NCBI RefSeq assembly: GCF_022919215.1
Contig: NZ_CP095046.1
Coordinates: forward strand, 1,416,501-1,480,500
Origin: Hymenobacter cellulosilyticus
GTDB lineage: Bacteria > Bacteroidota > Bacteroidia > Cytophagales > Hymenobacteraceae
Direction of reading: 5' to 3'
Length of the DNA: 64,000 bases
A program made the position numbers and the translations under genes. The notes beneath the pieces are model-generated. The model worked only from the letters and a program-made list of their open reading frames with translations, was not told the origin of the DNA and searched no databases. Within the stretch, counting starts at the first letter, position 1, and each line of letters opens with the position of its first letter. Shown piece by piece: positions 8,963 through 18,199 of this stretch.

Positions 8963-10792
8963 ATGCAAGAGAAAGGTAGCATCTCGATTCATACCGAGAA
9001 TATCTTCCCCATCATCAAGAAGTTTCTCTACTCCGACCACGAAATCTTCCTGCGGGAGCTGGTTTCCAACGCCGTAGACGCCACCCAGAAGCTCAAGAGC
9101 CTGGGGCAGCTGGGAGAGTTCAAAGGGGAGCTGGGCGAACTGAAAGTGAAGGTGAGCGTGGACAAGGAAGCCCGCACCATCACCATTTCGGACCGCGGCC
9201 TGGGCATGACGGCCGAGGAAATCAAGAAGTACATCAACCAGATTGCCTTCTCCGGCGCCACCGAGTTTGTGGAGCAGTACAAAGAGAAGGACACGGCTGC
9301 TAAAGACCAGATTATCGGGCAGTTCGGTTTGGGCTTCTACTCGGCTTTCATGGTGGCCGACAACGTCGAAATCTTCTCCAAGAGCTACAAGGACGACACC
9401 GAAGGTGCCCATTGGACCTGCGACGGTAGCACCGAGTTCAGCCTCGAAACCACCGACAAAGCCGACCGCGGCACCGACGTGGTGCTGCACGTAGCCGCTG
9501 ATTCCGACGAGTTCTTGGAAGCGGCCCGCCTGCGCACCATCCTCACCAAGTACTGCAAGTTCCTGCCCATCGAAATCGAGTTCGAAGGTGAGGTTATCAA
9601 CCAGACCCAGCCGATCTGGGCCAAGCAGCCGGCCGAGCTGACCGACGAGGACTACACCAAGTTCTACCAGGAGCTGTACCCCTTCTCGGAGCCCCCGCTG
9701 TTCTGGATTCACCTCAACGTAGACTATCCGTTCAACCTGACCGGTATTCTCTACTTCCCTAAGGTGAAGGACGAGCTGCAGTTCTCCCGCAACAAGATTC
9801 AGCTCTACTCGCGCCAGGTATTCATCACCGACGAGGTAAAGGATGTAGTGCCCGAGTTCCTGATGTTGCTCCACGGCGTGATTGACTCGCCCGATATTCC
9901 ACTGAACGTGTCGCGCAGCTTCCTGCAGGCCGACGCGGCAGTGAAGAAAATCAACACCTACATTACCAAGAAGGTAGCCGACAAGCTTGCTGAGCTCTAC
10001 CGCAAGGACCGCACGGGCTTCGAGGAGAAGTGGTCGGACATTGGGCTGTTCGTGAAGTACGGCATGCTCTCCGATGACAAGTTCTACGACAAGGCCAAGG
10101 ACTTCGTGCTGCTGCAGAACACGGCTGGCAAGTTCTTTACCCTGAGCGAGTACCAGGAGTTTGTGCAGGCCAACCAGAAGGATAAAAACGAGCAGACCGT
10201 GGTGCTCTACACCACCGATGCCGAAACCCAGCACAGCTTCGTGCAGGCCGCCCTCGACCGGGGCTACGACGTGCTCAAGCTCGATGCAGTGCTCGACTCC
10301 CACTTCATCGGGCAGCTGGAGCAGAAGCTGGAGAAAGTCACCTTCAAGCGCGTGGACGCCGATACCATCGGCAAGCTCATCGAGAAGGACGAGACCATCG
10401 AGAGCGTACTGAGCACCGAGGATAAGACCAAGCTGCAGGAGCTTTTCACCAAGGCCATCAGCAACCCGAGCATGAACGTGCAGGTGGAGGCCCTCTCGCC
10501 CCAGGATGCGCCGGTCATTATCACCGTGCCCGAGTTTATGCGCCGCATGAAGGACATGCAGCGTGCCGGTGGGGGAGGAGGCATGCAGATGTTTGGCTCC
10601 CTGCCCGATACCTACACCGTGAGCGTGAATGCCAACCACCCCGTAGCCCAGCGCGTGCTCAGCACCGATGACGAAGCCAGCCAGAAACTGGCCCGCCAGG
10701 CTTTCGATTTGGCCTTGCTGGCGCAGGGTTTGCTGAAAGGCGAAGCCCTGACAGCCTTCGTGAAGCGTAGCGCCGACCTGCTGACGGCGTAG
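8963..10792 (+). CDS. htpG: Hsp90-family molecular chaperone HtpG
   Basis: ATP-dependent cytosolic chaperone that helps late folding of client proteins. The intact 609-residue frame has all GHKL ATPase landmarks: ELVSNAVDA (ATP/Mg-binding Asn), SDRGLGM (DxGxG type), the lid GQFGLGFYSAFMV, and GTDVVLH. The middle domain has NPFNLTG-like YPFNLTGILYFPK and the catalytic-loop arginine region LNVSRSFLQ. The C-terminal dimerisation domain ends without a eukaryotic MEEVD tail, as expected. Length is normal for bacterial HtpG. It is transcribed alone and ends in a strong hairpin. This is one of the longer genes here that needs no frame repair. Confidence 0.97.
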   Translation: MQEKGSISIHTENIFPIIKKFLYSDHEIFLRELVSNAVDATQKLKSLGQLGEFKGELGELKVKVSVDKEARTITISDRGLGMTAEEIKKYINQIAFSGATEFVEQYKEKDTAAKDQIIGQFGLGFYSAFMVADNVEIFSKSYKDDTEGAHWTCDGSTEFSLETTDKADRGTDVVLHVAADSDEFLEAARLRTILTKYCKFLPIEIEFEGEVINQTQPIWAKQPAELTDEDYTKFYQELYPFSEPPLFWIHLNVDYPFNLTGILYFPKVKDELQFSRNKIQLYSRQVFITDEVKDVVPEFLMLLHGVIDSPDIPLNVSRSFLQADAAVKKINTYITKKVADKLAELYRKDRTGFEEKWSDIGLFVKYGMLSDDKFYDKAKDFVLLQNTAGKFFTLSEYQEFVQANQKDKNEQTVVLYTTDAETQHSFVQAALDRGYDVLKLDAVLDSHFIGQLEQKLEKVTFKRVDADTIGKLIEKDETIESVLSTEDKTKLQELFTKAISNPSMNVQVEALSPQDAPVIITVPEFMRRMKDMQRAGGGGGMQMFGSLPDTYTVSVNANHPVAQRVLSTDDEASQKLARQAFDLALLAQGLLKGEALTAFVKRSADLLTA

Positions 10793-10862
10793 CGGCGAGA
10801 TGGTGAGAATGGTGAGTTTGTCGTGCAAGCGTTGTCATTCAACCTTTCCATAGCAGCAACAG

Positions 10863-10900
10863 AAAACGGCTCCGGTGGCATTTGCTGCCGGAGCCGTTTT
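10863..10900 (+). terminator. Terminator after htpG
   Basis: A perfect 13-bp stem (10863-10875 with 10888-10900), A-rich on the left and T-rich on the right, so it could work on both strands. Confidence 0.85.
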
Positions 10901-11020
10901 CCATTTCTGGAGTCAGCAGAACGTCAGGCTCCATATTTCACCAGCGTACCCCCTACGCCGCCGGGGCACTAAATCCCTATATCTTTACGTTCGACCCTAA
11001 GAATTCTGTCAGCTTTGTTG

Positions 11021-11980
11021 ATGCGCCTACTTCGGTTTTCCTTTCTGCCTCTTTTGCTCACCCTGACCCTGCTCATAGTAGGAGCCTGCAGCAAAAAGAC
11101 GGTTTCCTTTAATAGTAAGCCCGAGCAGCCGGCCCTGGCCCTTATGCCGGACTCGCTGACCAACAGCCGGGATACGACCAACGCTCCTTCCTTGGACACC
11201 AAACGCGTGGCCATGACCAAGGAGCAGGAGCGGGCTGCTAAAGAGAAGGAAAAGGCTGGTCAGCGTAAGCCCAAGAAGAAAAAGAACGTTTTCCTGGGCG
11301 AGAAGATCAAAAAGAGCTTCACCAAGTCGGGACCCAAGGGCCGCAACCAGATCATTGAGCAGTTTTACTACCTCAAGACCTTCCAGAAGCCCAACGAGTA
11401 CGCTCCCGCTCTGTACTACTTCAACCCCAAGAAGCGTAAGATCTTCAAGTCGACGGCTGAGCTGAACCCCGCTACCGACAAGGTGCTACACGGGCCCTAC
11501 AAAAAGCTGCAGGGTGGCAAGGTGGTCGAAACGGGCTACTTTGCCCTGGGCACCCGCCATCTGCGGTGGGAGCGGCTCAATAAGGACAACGAGCTGCTAA
11601 CCAAGACCCACTACGAAATGGGCTTCCCGCGCGACGCGGCCGTGACGTACTATGACGCTGAGCGTAAGAAGATAAAGGAGGTTATTCCCTACGTGGCCGG
11701 CAAAGTAGAAGGCGACTACGTGCGCTACCTCGAAAACGGGCAGCGCGACTGGGACGGGCAGTTTGAGAACGGCAAGAAAGTGGGCGTCTGGACCAAGTAC
11801 TGGGGCTTCCGCAACCGCCGCCGCTTCGAGTATCAGTACGGCGAATCCGGCTACGACCCGGAAGTGGCCGAGCCCGAGCTGATAAAGGAATACAACCGCA
11901 ACTCGGTGCTGGTCTACGACAAGGAAAAGGGCATCGACAAGCGCGACGCCGTATCTGACCGGCCCGGTGCCAAGCGCTAA
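11021..11980 (+). CDS. Lipoprotein with YwqK/MORN-like repeats
   Basis: About 319 residues. A lipoprotein signal ends in the lipobox LIVGAC, followed by a charged, Lys-rich linker (KEQERAAKEKEKAG, QRKPKKKKNV). The C-terminal half contains short repeated beta-hairpin units such as GPYKKLQGGKVVETGYFALG, GDYVRYLENGQRDWDGQF and NGKKVGVWTKYW. These resemble the toxin-antitoxin YwqK/MORN repeat family common in Bacteroidota lipoproteins. The role is unknown; the anchor suggests an envelope location. ATG 11021 is chosen over two TTG codons just upstream because the signal peptide starts there. Confidence 0.75.
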   Translation: MRLLRFSFLPLLLTLTLLIVGACSKKTVSFNSKPEQPALALMPDSLTNSRDTTNAPSLDTKRVAMTKEQERAAKEKEKAGQRKPKKKKNVFLGEKIKKSFTKSGPKGRNQIIEQFYYLKTFQKPNEYAPALYYFNPKKRKIFKSTAELNPATDKVLHGPYKKLQGGKVVETGYFALGTRHLRWERLNKDNELLTKTHYEMGFPRDAAVTYYDAERKKIKEVIPYVAGKVEGDYVRYLENGQRDWDGQFENGKKVGVWTKYWGFRNRRRFEYQYGESGYDPEVAEPELIKEYNRNSVLVYDKEKGIDKRDAVSDRPGAKR

Positions 11981-12009
11981 CTCGTCTATGACTGCCAGCT
12001 AAGCACAAA

Positions 12010-12036
12010 GCCTATCCATCAAGGATGGGCTTTTTT
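12010..12036 (+). terminator. Terminator between lipoprotein gene and yraN
   Basis: An 8-bp stem (12010-12017 with 12023-12030, one G-T pair) and six T. It separates convergent genes. Confidence 0.8.
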
Positions 12037-12050
12037 GTGGAGTTAAGTCC

Positions 12051-12410
12051 CTAGTAAAAAGCGTCCTGGAAGTGCTCAACCCGAAACCCGGTGCTGCTGG
12101 GCGTCAGGGCCACGATGTCGAAGCGGATGTCGCCGTGCCAGTCGGTTTCGAGCTGAAACTGCTCGGCAGCCAGCCGAAACAGCTGGCGTTTGCGTTCCGT
12201 CACGAACTCCTCCGGAAAACCATACTGAGTCGAGGAACGGGTTTTAACTTCCACGAACACCAGCAGATCGGGGCCGTGCTGCGCAATCAGGTCTACCTCG
12301 GCCCGGCGGTGGCGGTACCCCTGCCGGAGCACCGCGTAGCCCAAGCTCGTCAGGAAGGCACTGGCTGCCGTTTCTCCGGCCTGTCCGAGCTCGTGCGCCG
12401 CGTGGGTCAT
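12051..12410 (-). CDS. yraN: YraN/UPF0102 family nuclease-fold protein
   Basis: A 119-residue protein with the full UPF0102 signature: GQAGETAASAFL at the N-terminus, RRAEVDLIAQHG in the middle, and LVFVEVKTRSS, then FRLAAEQFQ. The E-x-D and E-V-K residues are the restriction-endonuclease-like active-site set (D-ExK). The family's substrate is not established; a role in handling DNA ends or Holliday junctions has been proposed. It is divergent from lipB, with about 200 bases between the two starts. Confidence 0.9.
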   Translation of the reverse strand: MTHAAHELGQAGETAASAFLTSLGYAVLRQGYRHRRAEVDLIAQHGPDLLVFVEVKTRSSTQYGFPEEFVTERKRQLFRLAAEQFQLETDWHGDIRFDIVALTPSSTGFRVEHFQDAFY

Positions 12411-12435
12411 AGGGTGGGTAGTTACAGTCAGCCGA

Positions 12436-12465
12436 TTGGGGTTGGGTCTAAATCTAGTACCTTTG
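12436..12465 (+). promoter_or_regulatory. Promoter of lipB
   Basis: TTG at 12436-12438 is followed after 19 bases by TACCTTTG at 12458-12465, a full match to the Bacteroidota consensus. The predicted leader before the ATG at 12610 is long, about 135 bases. Confidence 0.7.
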
Positions 12466-12609
12466 CGCGCTTTCCGTAGTAGTTCTTTGCGGAAACTGCC
12501 GCAGCTGGTTAAGCTCGGTCATGAGCGAAAGCTCAGCCTTTTAGCCCGCCCGGCAGCCGTAGAAAGCAGCGCAGAGCAGTCCGTCGTTTGGCCATTCCCT
12601 GAGTTGATT

Positions 12610-13404
12610 ATGTCCCAATACAGTTCCTGCACTACATCAGCTCCCAACCCGGCTCCGGCAGCCGTGGCTGCTACCCCAGTAGTAGCCGGCCGGCAGGTAG
12701 AGGTTCGTAACCTGGGCTTGGCCGATTACGAAACGACCTGGGCGTACCAGGAAGAGCTGCTGGCGTCTACGCTGGCCATCAAAAGCCGCAACCGACAGGC
12801 CCAGGAAGAAGGTCGTGCCCCCGAGCCCACGCCCAATTACCTGCTGCTTTGCCAGCACCCGCACGTGTACACCCTGGGCAAAAGCGGCAAGCCCGAACAC
12901 CTGCTGCTCGATGAGGCCGGCTTGGCCCAGCACGGCGCTACTTTTCACCGCATCAACCGCGGCGGCGACATCACCTACCACGGCCCTGGTCAGCTGGTAG
13001 GCTACCCGATTCTCGACCTAGAAAACTTCTTCACCGACATTCACCGCTACCTGCGCCTGCTGGAAGAAGCCGTTATCCTGACCCTGGCCGACTACGGTCT
13101 GGCCGCGGGCCGCATTGCCGGGCTTACCGGCGTCTGGCTCGACTTTGAAGAAGGTGCTGCTAACCCCCGTAAAATCTGCGCCATGGGCGTCAAGTGCAGC
13201 CGCTGGGTTACCATGCACGGCTTTGCTTTCAACATCAACTCCGACCTTTCGTATTTCGGCTATATCGTGCCCTGCGGTATCACCGATAAAGCCGTGACTT
13301 CGCTGCAGCAGGAGCTGGGCCGTGCCGTGCCCTTGCCGGAAGTAGAACAGCGGCTGGTAGGTTATCTGGCGCACGTCTTCGGGGCTGAATTCCTTGTTGC
13401 CTAA
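12610..13404 (+). CDS. lipB: Octanoyltransferase LipB
   Basis: Transfers octanoate from acyl-carrier protein to lipoyl domains, the first step of lipoate synthesis. The 264-residue protein has HPHVYTLGKSG, RGGDITYHGPGQLVGYPI, the catalytic lysine region KICAMGVKCSRWVTMHGFA, and the catalytic cysteine in VPCGITDKAVTS. The first 25 residues are Ala/Pro-rich and not conserved. ATG 12610 is taken as start, since the region upstream in the same frame is leader. No lipA follows. The next gene starts 3 bases after the stop, so the two are co-transcribed. Confidence 0.95.
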   Translation: MSQYSSCTTSAPNPAPAAVAATPVVAGRQVEVRNLGLADYETTWAYQEELLASTLAIKSRNRQAQEEGRAPEPTPNYLLLCQHPHVYTLGKSGKPEHLLLDEAGLAQHGATFHRINRGGDITYHGPGQLVGYPILDLENFFTDIHRYLRLLEEAVILTLADYGLAAGRIAGLTGVWLDFEEGAANPRKICAMGVKCSRWVTMHGFAFNINSDLSYFGYIVPCGITDKAVTSLQQELGRAVPLPEVEQRLVGYLAHVFGAEFLVA

Positions 13405-13407
13405 TCC

Positions 13408-13824
13408 ATGAAAGAGCATATTTCATTCGACCCAGTAGAGGGTGTTTCCATTGCCATTGCTCCCGACGAAACTGTAGCTACAGAGGAAGGTACGACGGCC
13501 TGGCAGGTGTACCTGCTCAACCACAACCCTTATCCGCTGAGCAATGTCATCGTCAGTTCCAACGGCTACGGCATCCAGAGCGACGGGGAAAGCGTACGCA
13601 CCTCTACTTTGCGTCACGTTATCCTGGAGGTGGAGCCCCACACGGCTGTACCTATCGAGCCCATCGACCCGGCCTTGTTTCACCTCAATAACCAGTATTG
13701 GGTAAGCTACTACCGGGGTTCCCAGATTTTCGACAAGAAGTTCATCTTCGTCCCCGATTCTATCGTTGCCGCCAACCTGATTCACATTGCTTTGCTAAAC
13801 CGCGAAGGCGTCCTGCACAGCTAA
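13408..13824 (+). CDS. Conserved hypothetical protein behind lipB
   Basis: A 138-residue soluble protein with no signal peptide, predicted mainly beta. Visible stretches include VYLLNHNPYPLSNVIVSSNGYG, cut here to its two halves NHNPYPLSN and VIVSSNGYG, then RHVILEVEPHTAV and FDKKFIFVPDSIV. I do not recognise a named domain. It follows lipB by 3 bases and precedes the sugar-phosphate transferase by about 65, so it is likely in one transcript with them. No function is proposed. Confidence 0.7.
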   Translation: MKEHISFDPVEGVSIAIAPDETVATEEGTTAWQVYLLNHNPYPLSNVIVSSNGYGIQSDGESVRTSTLRHVILEVEPHTAVPIEPIDPALFHLNNQYWVSYYRGSQIFDKKFIFVPDSIVAANLIHIALLNREGVLHS

Positions 13825-13890
13825 CTTCTATTTGCAGACAGCGAGGAGAGAAGAATCCTGGCTATTTGCTTAATTTTGAGCCGATACGTG

Positions 13891-14958
13891 ATGAATGCAC
13901 TCGGAATTCAGTTGGGGTTGTCCTTCCTATGGGCATTTTTGGTAGCACTCTTTGCCGTGCCATCCATTATCTATATTGCCCACCTGAAGAACATGCTGGA
14001 TACGCCCAACGTGCGTACCGTGCATGAGTCGCTAACGCCCCGGCTAGGTGGCGTAGCCGTTTTTGCGGGCTTTATGTCGGCCCTCACCATCTTCGCCGAC
14101 CTCAGCAACGGAATTCAACAGCTGCTGGCGGGCTGCATCGTGTTGTTTTTCGTGGGTCTGAAAGACGATTTGGTCAGCATCTCCGTCTCCAAGAAGTTTG
14201 TAGGCCAGCTACTGGCTACCGGTGTGGTCATGATTATGGCCGATATCCGTGTAACCAGCTTCCAGGGCATCCTGGGAGTACATGAGCTGCCCATTGGCAT
14301 TAGCTATGCCTTCACGTTCCTGGCCATTGTCGGCATCACCAACGCCATCAACCTCATCGATGGACTCGACGGCCTGGCTGGTACTATCGTGCTGATTATC
14401 ACCAGCACTTACGGCTACTATTTTGCGCGTTACGGTGGGGCTAGCTACGGCAACTACGTGTTTGTTTCCATCTGCCTGATTGGCGGCATGCTGGGCTTCC
14501 TGCGCTATAACTTTCACCGGGCCAGCATCTTTATGGGTGACACTGGCTCGTTGGTCTGCGGCTTTATCGTGTCCATTCTCACTATTCAGTTCATTGAGAT
14601 GGGTCTGAAAGTGGGTGGCCCATTTGCTACCTCGTCGCCGGCCGTAGCCATTGGCATCCTCTTCGTGCCGCTCTTCGATACGCTGCGGGTGTTTATCGTC
14701 CGCATGATGGCCGGCCGCTCGCCCTTCTCCCCCGACAAGAACCACGTTCACCACCGGATTCTGGCTATGGGCTTCCAGCAAATCAGCACCGTTATGCTGC
14801 TCGGCCTGCTCAATCTGGTTGTGATTCTGTTTGTCATCAACTTCGCGGCGCTAGGGAATATGCTGTTAATCGGTGCTCTCGTCGGCTTCTCCGTGCTGAT
14901 CAGCATCTTCCTGGGTGTTTACCAGAGCCGAAGTGCCCAGCAGCGCGTCGCATCCTAA
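13891..14958 (+). CDS. WecA/MraY-family undecaprenyl-phosphate sugar-phosphate transferase
   Basis: Polytopic inner-membrane enzyme that moves a sugar-1-phosphate (usually GlcNAc-1-P) to undecaprenyl phosphate, starting surface polysaccharide or O-antigen synthesis. Motifs: TVHESLTPRLGGVAVF, FFVGLKDDLVS (DD motif), AINLIDGLDGLAG, FMGDTGSL, and the cytoplasmic loop PDKNHVHHRI (HxHH type), all diagnostic of the family. About 355 residues and ten or eleven membrane segments, which fits WecA better than MraY. ATG 13891 is chosen over a TTG at 13876. A DUF4271 gene follows after 20 bases. Confidence 0.93.
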   Translation: MNALGIQLGLSFLWAFLVALFAVPSIIYIAHLKNMLDTPNVRTVHESLTPRLGGVAVFAGFMSALTIFADLSNGIQQLLAGCIVLFFVGLKDDLVSISVSKKFVGQLLATGVVMIMADIRVTSFQGILGVHELPIGISYAFTFLAIVGITNAINLIDGLDGLAGTIVLIITSTYGYYFARYGGASYGNYVFVSICLIGGMLGFLRYNFHRASIFMGDTGSLVCGFIVSILTIQFIEMGLKVGGPFATSSPAVAIGILFVPLFDTLRVFIVRMMAGRSPFSPDKNHVHHRILAMGFQQISTVMLLGLLNLVVILFVINFAALGNMLLIGALVGFSVLISIFLGVYQSRSAQQRVAS

Positions 14959-14978
14959 TTCTATCAGTACACGCCGCA

Positions 14979-16160
14979 ATGGCTAGGCCAAGCTTCTATC
15001 AACAGGTACGTTGGCTGCTGGGGCTGCTACTAATGCTGGGCTGGTCAGCCTCACTCGCCGCCGAGTACCGGCCCCTGCCGCCCGCGGCCAAAGGGGGCTT
15101 ATCCACCGATTGGTTGATTCACGATGCGGCCCACAACCGTCTGGTGCTATACCTGCCCGACTACCACAGCCCGGCGCTGGCGTATTACCAGTGGGTTTCT
15201 ATCCGGCCCAACCGGCCCTTTACCATCAGCTTTGCTGCTCCTAAGGGGCTAAGCGTCTTCCTAGATAACCGGCTGGTTTTCTCGGCTGCTTCCTCCGCAT
15301 CATATACCCTGGATGTAGCCAAATTACTGCCGGCCGGAACGGGCTCAGGTCCCCATTTGCTTTGCGTGTGGCACCCTGAAACGCCCCCTAACCTGACCAC
15401 TTTTACCAATGCTCTGCCTGCAGTGCGTGCTACCGACAAGAGTCCCGCTGGTCCGGTAACGGTACAGCCGCTTCCCCGCGGCCATCAGGGGCAAAACGTT
15501 TTTCTGTGCTTTCTGCTGCTCATTGGCTTGCTCTACGGCAGCATCCGCTCGGCCTATCAACCCGGCTTTGCCCGCATCTACCACTTCGAAGGACTCTGGG
15601 GTAAACCAGCTAACGACCAGGATTTTCTCACCAAGCCCACTGTCACTTGGCTGAACCTGCTGCTGGTCATGGTATTCTCCCTGTCCTTTGCCCTGCTGCT
15701 GGTGGCTATTCATACCAATATTCAGAGCATCATCATTCTGCGGCGCCTGTTCGACGTGCCCGAGTCAGCTATTGTTGTGCGGGTGCTCTTTTACGCCACC
15801 TTGATTGCCGCCTTCGTGCTAGGCAAATACCTGTTTCTGGAAGTAATGGGCTACATCTTCGATGTGACCGAACTGGTGATGGTGCAGTACCGCGAGTTTA
15901 TGCGGACCATCCTGTTTATGGGCCTTTTCCTGCCCGGGGTCATGCTGCTTTACCTCGGACTGAACCAGACTTTGCCCGAAACTGTCCTGTGGGTATCCAA
16001 TGGGGTGGTTTCCTTGATGTTGATTGGTACCGTTATCCGGATTGGACGCACCCTGCACCGGCGTGCGTCTTTACTAAATCTGCATTTGTTTTCGTACCTT
16101 TGCGCCACAGAAGTGATTCCCTTAATCATTCTGCTAAAACTGATTGTATTCACTTACTAA
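14979..16160 (+). CDS. DUF4271 membrane protein
   Basis: A 393-residue protein: signal peptide (LLGLLLMLGWSASLAAEY), a periplasmic beta-type region of about 150 residues, then six or so membrane helices. The arginine-containing stretch QYREFMRTILFMGLFLPG lies in the DUF4271 part. In many Bacteroidota this family lies directly before uroporphyrinogen-III synthase, as here. The biochemical role is unknown. The next gene starts about 75 bases later in the same direction. Confidence 0.8.
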   Translation: MARPSFYQQVRWLLGLLLMLGWSASLAAEYRPLPPAAKGGLSTDWLIHDAAHNRLVLYLPDYHSPALAYYQWVSIRPNRPFTISFAAPKGLSVFLDNRLVFSAASSASYTLDVAKLLPAGTGSGPHLLCVWHPETPPNLTTFTNALPAVRATDKSPAGPVTVQPLPRGHQGQNVFLCFLLLIGLLYGSIRSAYQPGFARIYHFEGLWGKPANDQDFLTKPTVTWLNLLLVMVFSLSFALLLVAIHTNIQSIIILRRLFDVPESAIVVRVLFYATLIAAFVLGKYLFLEVMGYIFDVTELVMVQYREFMRTILFMGLFLPGVMLLYLGLNQTLPETVLWVSNGVVSLMLIGTVIRIGRTLHRRASLLNLHLFSYLCATEVIPLIILLKLIVFTY

Positions 16161-16234
16161 TCGTGCTGTAGCAGAAGCTCTTCTATTACCCCAACGCCGC
16201 CTTATTGCCTTAGATTTACTCTTTCTTTTACCCT

Positions 16235-17065
16235 ATGGCCGAGAGCACAGACAAACCGGGGACGGGCCGTCACGCCAAGCGCATCTCCAGCATTCTGGTT
16301 ACCCAGCCTAAACCCGCAACCGACGTTTCCCCCTACTTCAGCATTGCTGAGAAGTATGGCATTAAAGTCGATTTCCGCGAGTTTATCCAGGTGGACCCAG
16401 TTTCCTATAAGGATTTTCGCAAGGAGAAAATCAATATTGCGGAGCACACGGCGGTAATCTTCACCAGCCGCAACGCAGTAGACCACTTCTTCCGCATTTG
16501 CCAGGAAGCCAAGCTGGAAATGCCCGCCGAGATGAAGTATTTCTGCATTTCGGAGCAAACCGCTAACTACCTGCAGAAGTACATTGTGCTCCGAAAGCGT
16601 AAGCTATTTGTCGGCCAGCGCACTGCCGCTGATCTTTTTGACGTAATCAAAAAGCATAAGGGTGAGAAGTTTCTGTACCCCTGCTCGGATATCCGTAAAG
16701 ACGATATCCCTGAGTTTATGCGGGCCAATAACTTCAAATTCACGGAGGCCGTCATCTACCACACCGTCGCCAGCGACCTGTCCGACTTGTCGGATGTGAA
16801 GTACGACTGCATTGCTTTCTTCAGCCCCTCCGGTATTAGCTCGCTCTTCATCAACTTTCCCGACTTCGAGCAAAACGGAACCCGTATCGCGGCCTTTGGT
16901 CCCACGACGGCTAAAGCCGTGTTGGATGCTGGCTTAGAGTTAGATATTGAGGCCCCGCAGCCTAATGCCCCGTCCATGACGGGAGCTATTGAAGCCTATA
17001 TTCGCCTGCATCATGGACCTGATGTGGGAAAAGAAAAAAGTAAAAGCGGCAAACAAAACGCTTAG
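16235..17065 (+). CDS. hemD: Uroporphyrinogen-III synthase
   Basis: Closes hydroxymethylbilane into uroporphyrinogen III in haem and sirohaem synthesis. The 276-residue frame shows the two-lobed pattern: ILVTQPKP at the first strand, AVIFTSRNAVDHFF, the hinge region FCISEQTANYL, KFLYPCSDIRKDDIPEF, CIAFFSPSGISSLF and IAAFGPTTAKAVLDAG. Sequence identity in HemD is always low, so the call rests on the order of these segments. The C-terminal tail is Lys-rich. It ends in a strong terminator, which separates it from the T9SS operon. Confidence 0.88.
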   Translation: MAESTDKPGTGRHAKRISSILVTQPKPATDVSPYFSIAEKYGIKVDFREFIQVDPVSYKDFRKEKINIAEHTAVIFTSRNAVDHFFRICQEAKLEMPAEMKYFCISEQTANYLQKYIVLRKRKLFVGQRTAADLFDVIKKHKGEKFLYPCSDIRKDDIPEFMRANNFKFTEAVIYHTVASDLSDLSDVKYDCIAFFSPSGISSLFINFPDFEQNGTRIAAFGPTTAKAVLDAGLELDIEAPQPNAPSMTGAIEAYIRLHHGPDVGKEKSKSGKQNA

Positions 17066-17075
17066 CACGTAAAAT

Positions 17076-17116
17076 AAGCGGAAGGGCACTAAAATGCTCT
17101 TCCGCTTGTTTTTTTA
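17076..17116 (+). terminator. Terminator after hemD
   Basis: A 13-bp stem (17076-17088 with 17095-17107, one G-T pair) closes a 6-base loop and is followed by a run of T. Confidence 0.9.
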
Positions 17117-17122
17117 TAGAGG

Positions 17123-17153
17123 TTTGTAGAGGAGGGTTTTTTCCATACATTTG
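17123..17153 (+). promoter_or_regulatory. Promoter of the porP-gldKLMN operon
   Basis: TTTG at 17123-17126, a 19-base gap, then TACATTTG at 17146-17153: a textbook Bacteroidota promoter. Transcription would begin about 50 bases before the porP ATG at 17209. Confidence 0.75.
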
Positions 17154-17208
17154 GAAATACCTACGTTGGCCAACCCAAGCCCTAACAGGCCACAAATCAA
17201 TCAGTTCT

Positions 17209-18199
17209 ATGAAGAGAACTTTACTTTCTATCCTGCTGACCACAGCAATTTCGGCTACTGCGCTTGCCCAGCAGCAGCCCCAGTTTAGCCATTACGGCTT
17301 TAATGGGATGTATCTGAACCCCGCTTATGCAGGTATCAAGGGCAGGGCGAAATTACTACGTTGGGCCGTTATCAATACTTGGGTTATAACGCAACGTTTG
17401 ACGACGGTGGGTCTCCCCAGACCTACACACTTAGTGCCTCACTGCCAGTAGCGGCTATTGGCGGCGGCGTAGGCCTTAGCCTGTTCCGCGACAAAATAGC
17501 CCAGTCAAGCATTACGAACGTGCAACTGTCTTACTCTAAACACCTGAAGGTGGGAGAGGGTCGATTGGGTATTGGGGTGCAGGGTATCTTCAATCACCTG
17601 AGCAAAGGTGTATACCGGCCAGCCGATGAGCGTCCTGATGGAAGCGTGCCGCGGGAAGGATCGGACCAGAAGTTTGATGCGGGCGTAGGAGTGTGGTACG
17701 AGTCAGACAAGCTCTACGCTGGCTTGAGTACCAACAACCTGTTGCGCTCAGAATACCGCTTTAAAAGCGAAGGTGGAACCAACAGCGCTAAGGTAATCGG
17801 TGAAAATCACGCATATCTGACGGCTGGTTACAATATTGAGGCCTCGGCCTCCGTTATTGTTACCCCCACAGTTCTGGTGAAGATGGTATTGCCCGGGAAG
17901 TTTGGTGACAACAATAAATTCAGTTTGAAGAACAACTCGTACGAAGGTGGTGTTCGGGCTACGCTCAATGATAAGTTCTGGGGTGGAGTAAGTTACCGGT
18001 ACGATGAGTCCATTACTGGCTTATTGGGCATGAGCTTTGCTAAGGACAATGCTTTGCGCTTCGGCTACGCATTCGACTTTATTGCATTTAACCAAGCTGC
18101 ACGTGCATTCAGCTCTCACGAGATTATGCTTTCGTACCGGTTACCAAAGCCTGGTCCCACTACACGTCCAGCTATCCGCACTCCCGATACAGCTTCTGA
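17209..18199 (+). CDS. porP: PorP/SprF-family T9SS outer-membrane protein (two frameshifts)
   Basis: Type IX secretion/gliding outer-membrane beta-barrel that works next to the GldK-GldN ring. The signal peptide MKRTLLSILLTTAISATALA is followed by QQPQFSHYGFNGMYLNPAYAG, given here as the family hallmark QFSHYGFN then LNPAYAG. One missing base near 17343 and one in the CCC run at 18183-18185 break the frame. With both restored the protein has 330 residues and ends AIRTPRYSF with stop at 18197-18199, a typical aromatic barrel terminus; the unrepaired frame runs on to 18227 and ends in unrelated sequence. It is the first gene of the operon. Confidence 0.9.

Noticed and set aside
8843..10828. A 661-codon open frame opposite htpG
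   Set aside because: It is the antisense shadow of a GC-rich, strongly biased gene; its translation is low in complexity and matches no family.
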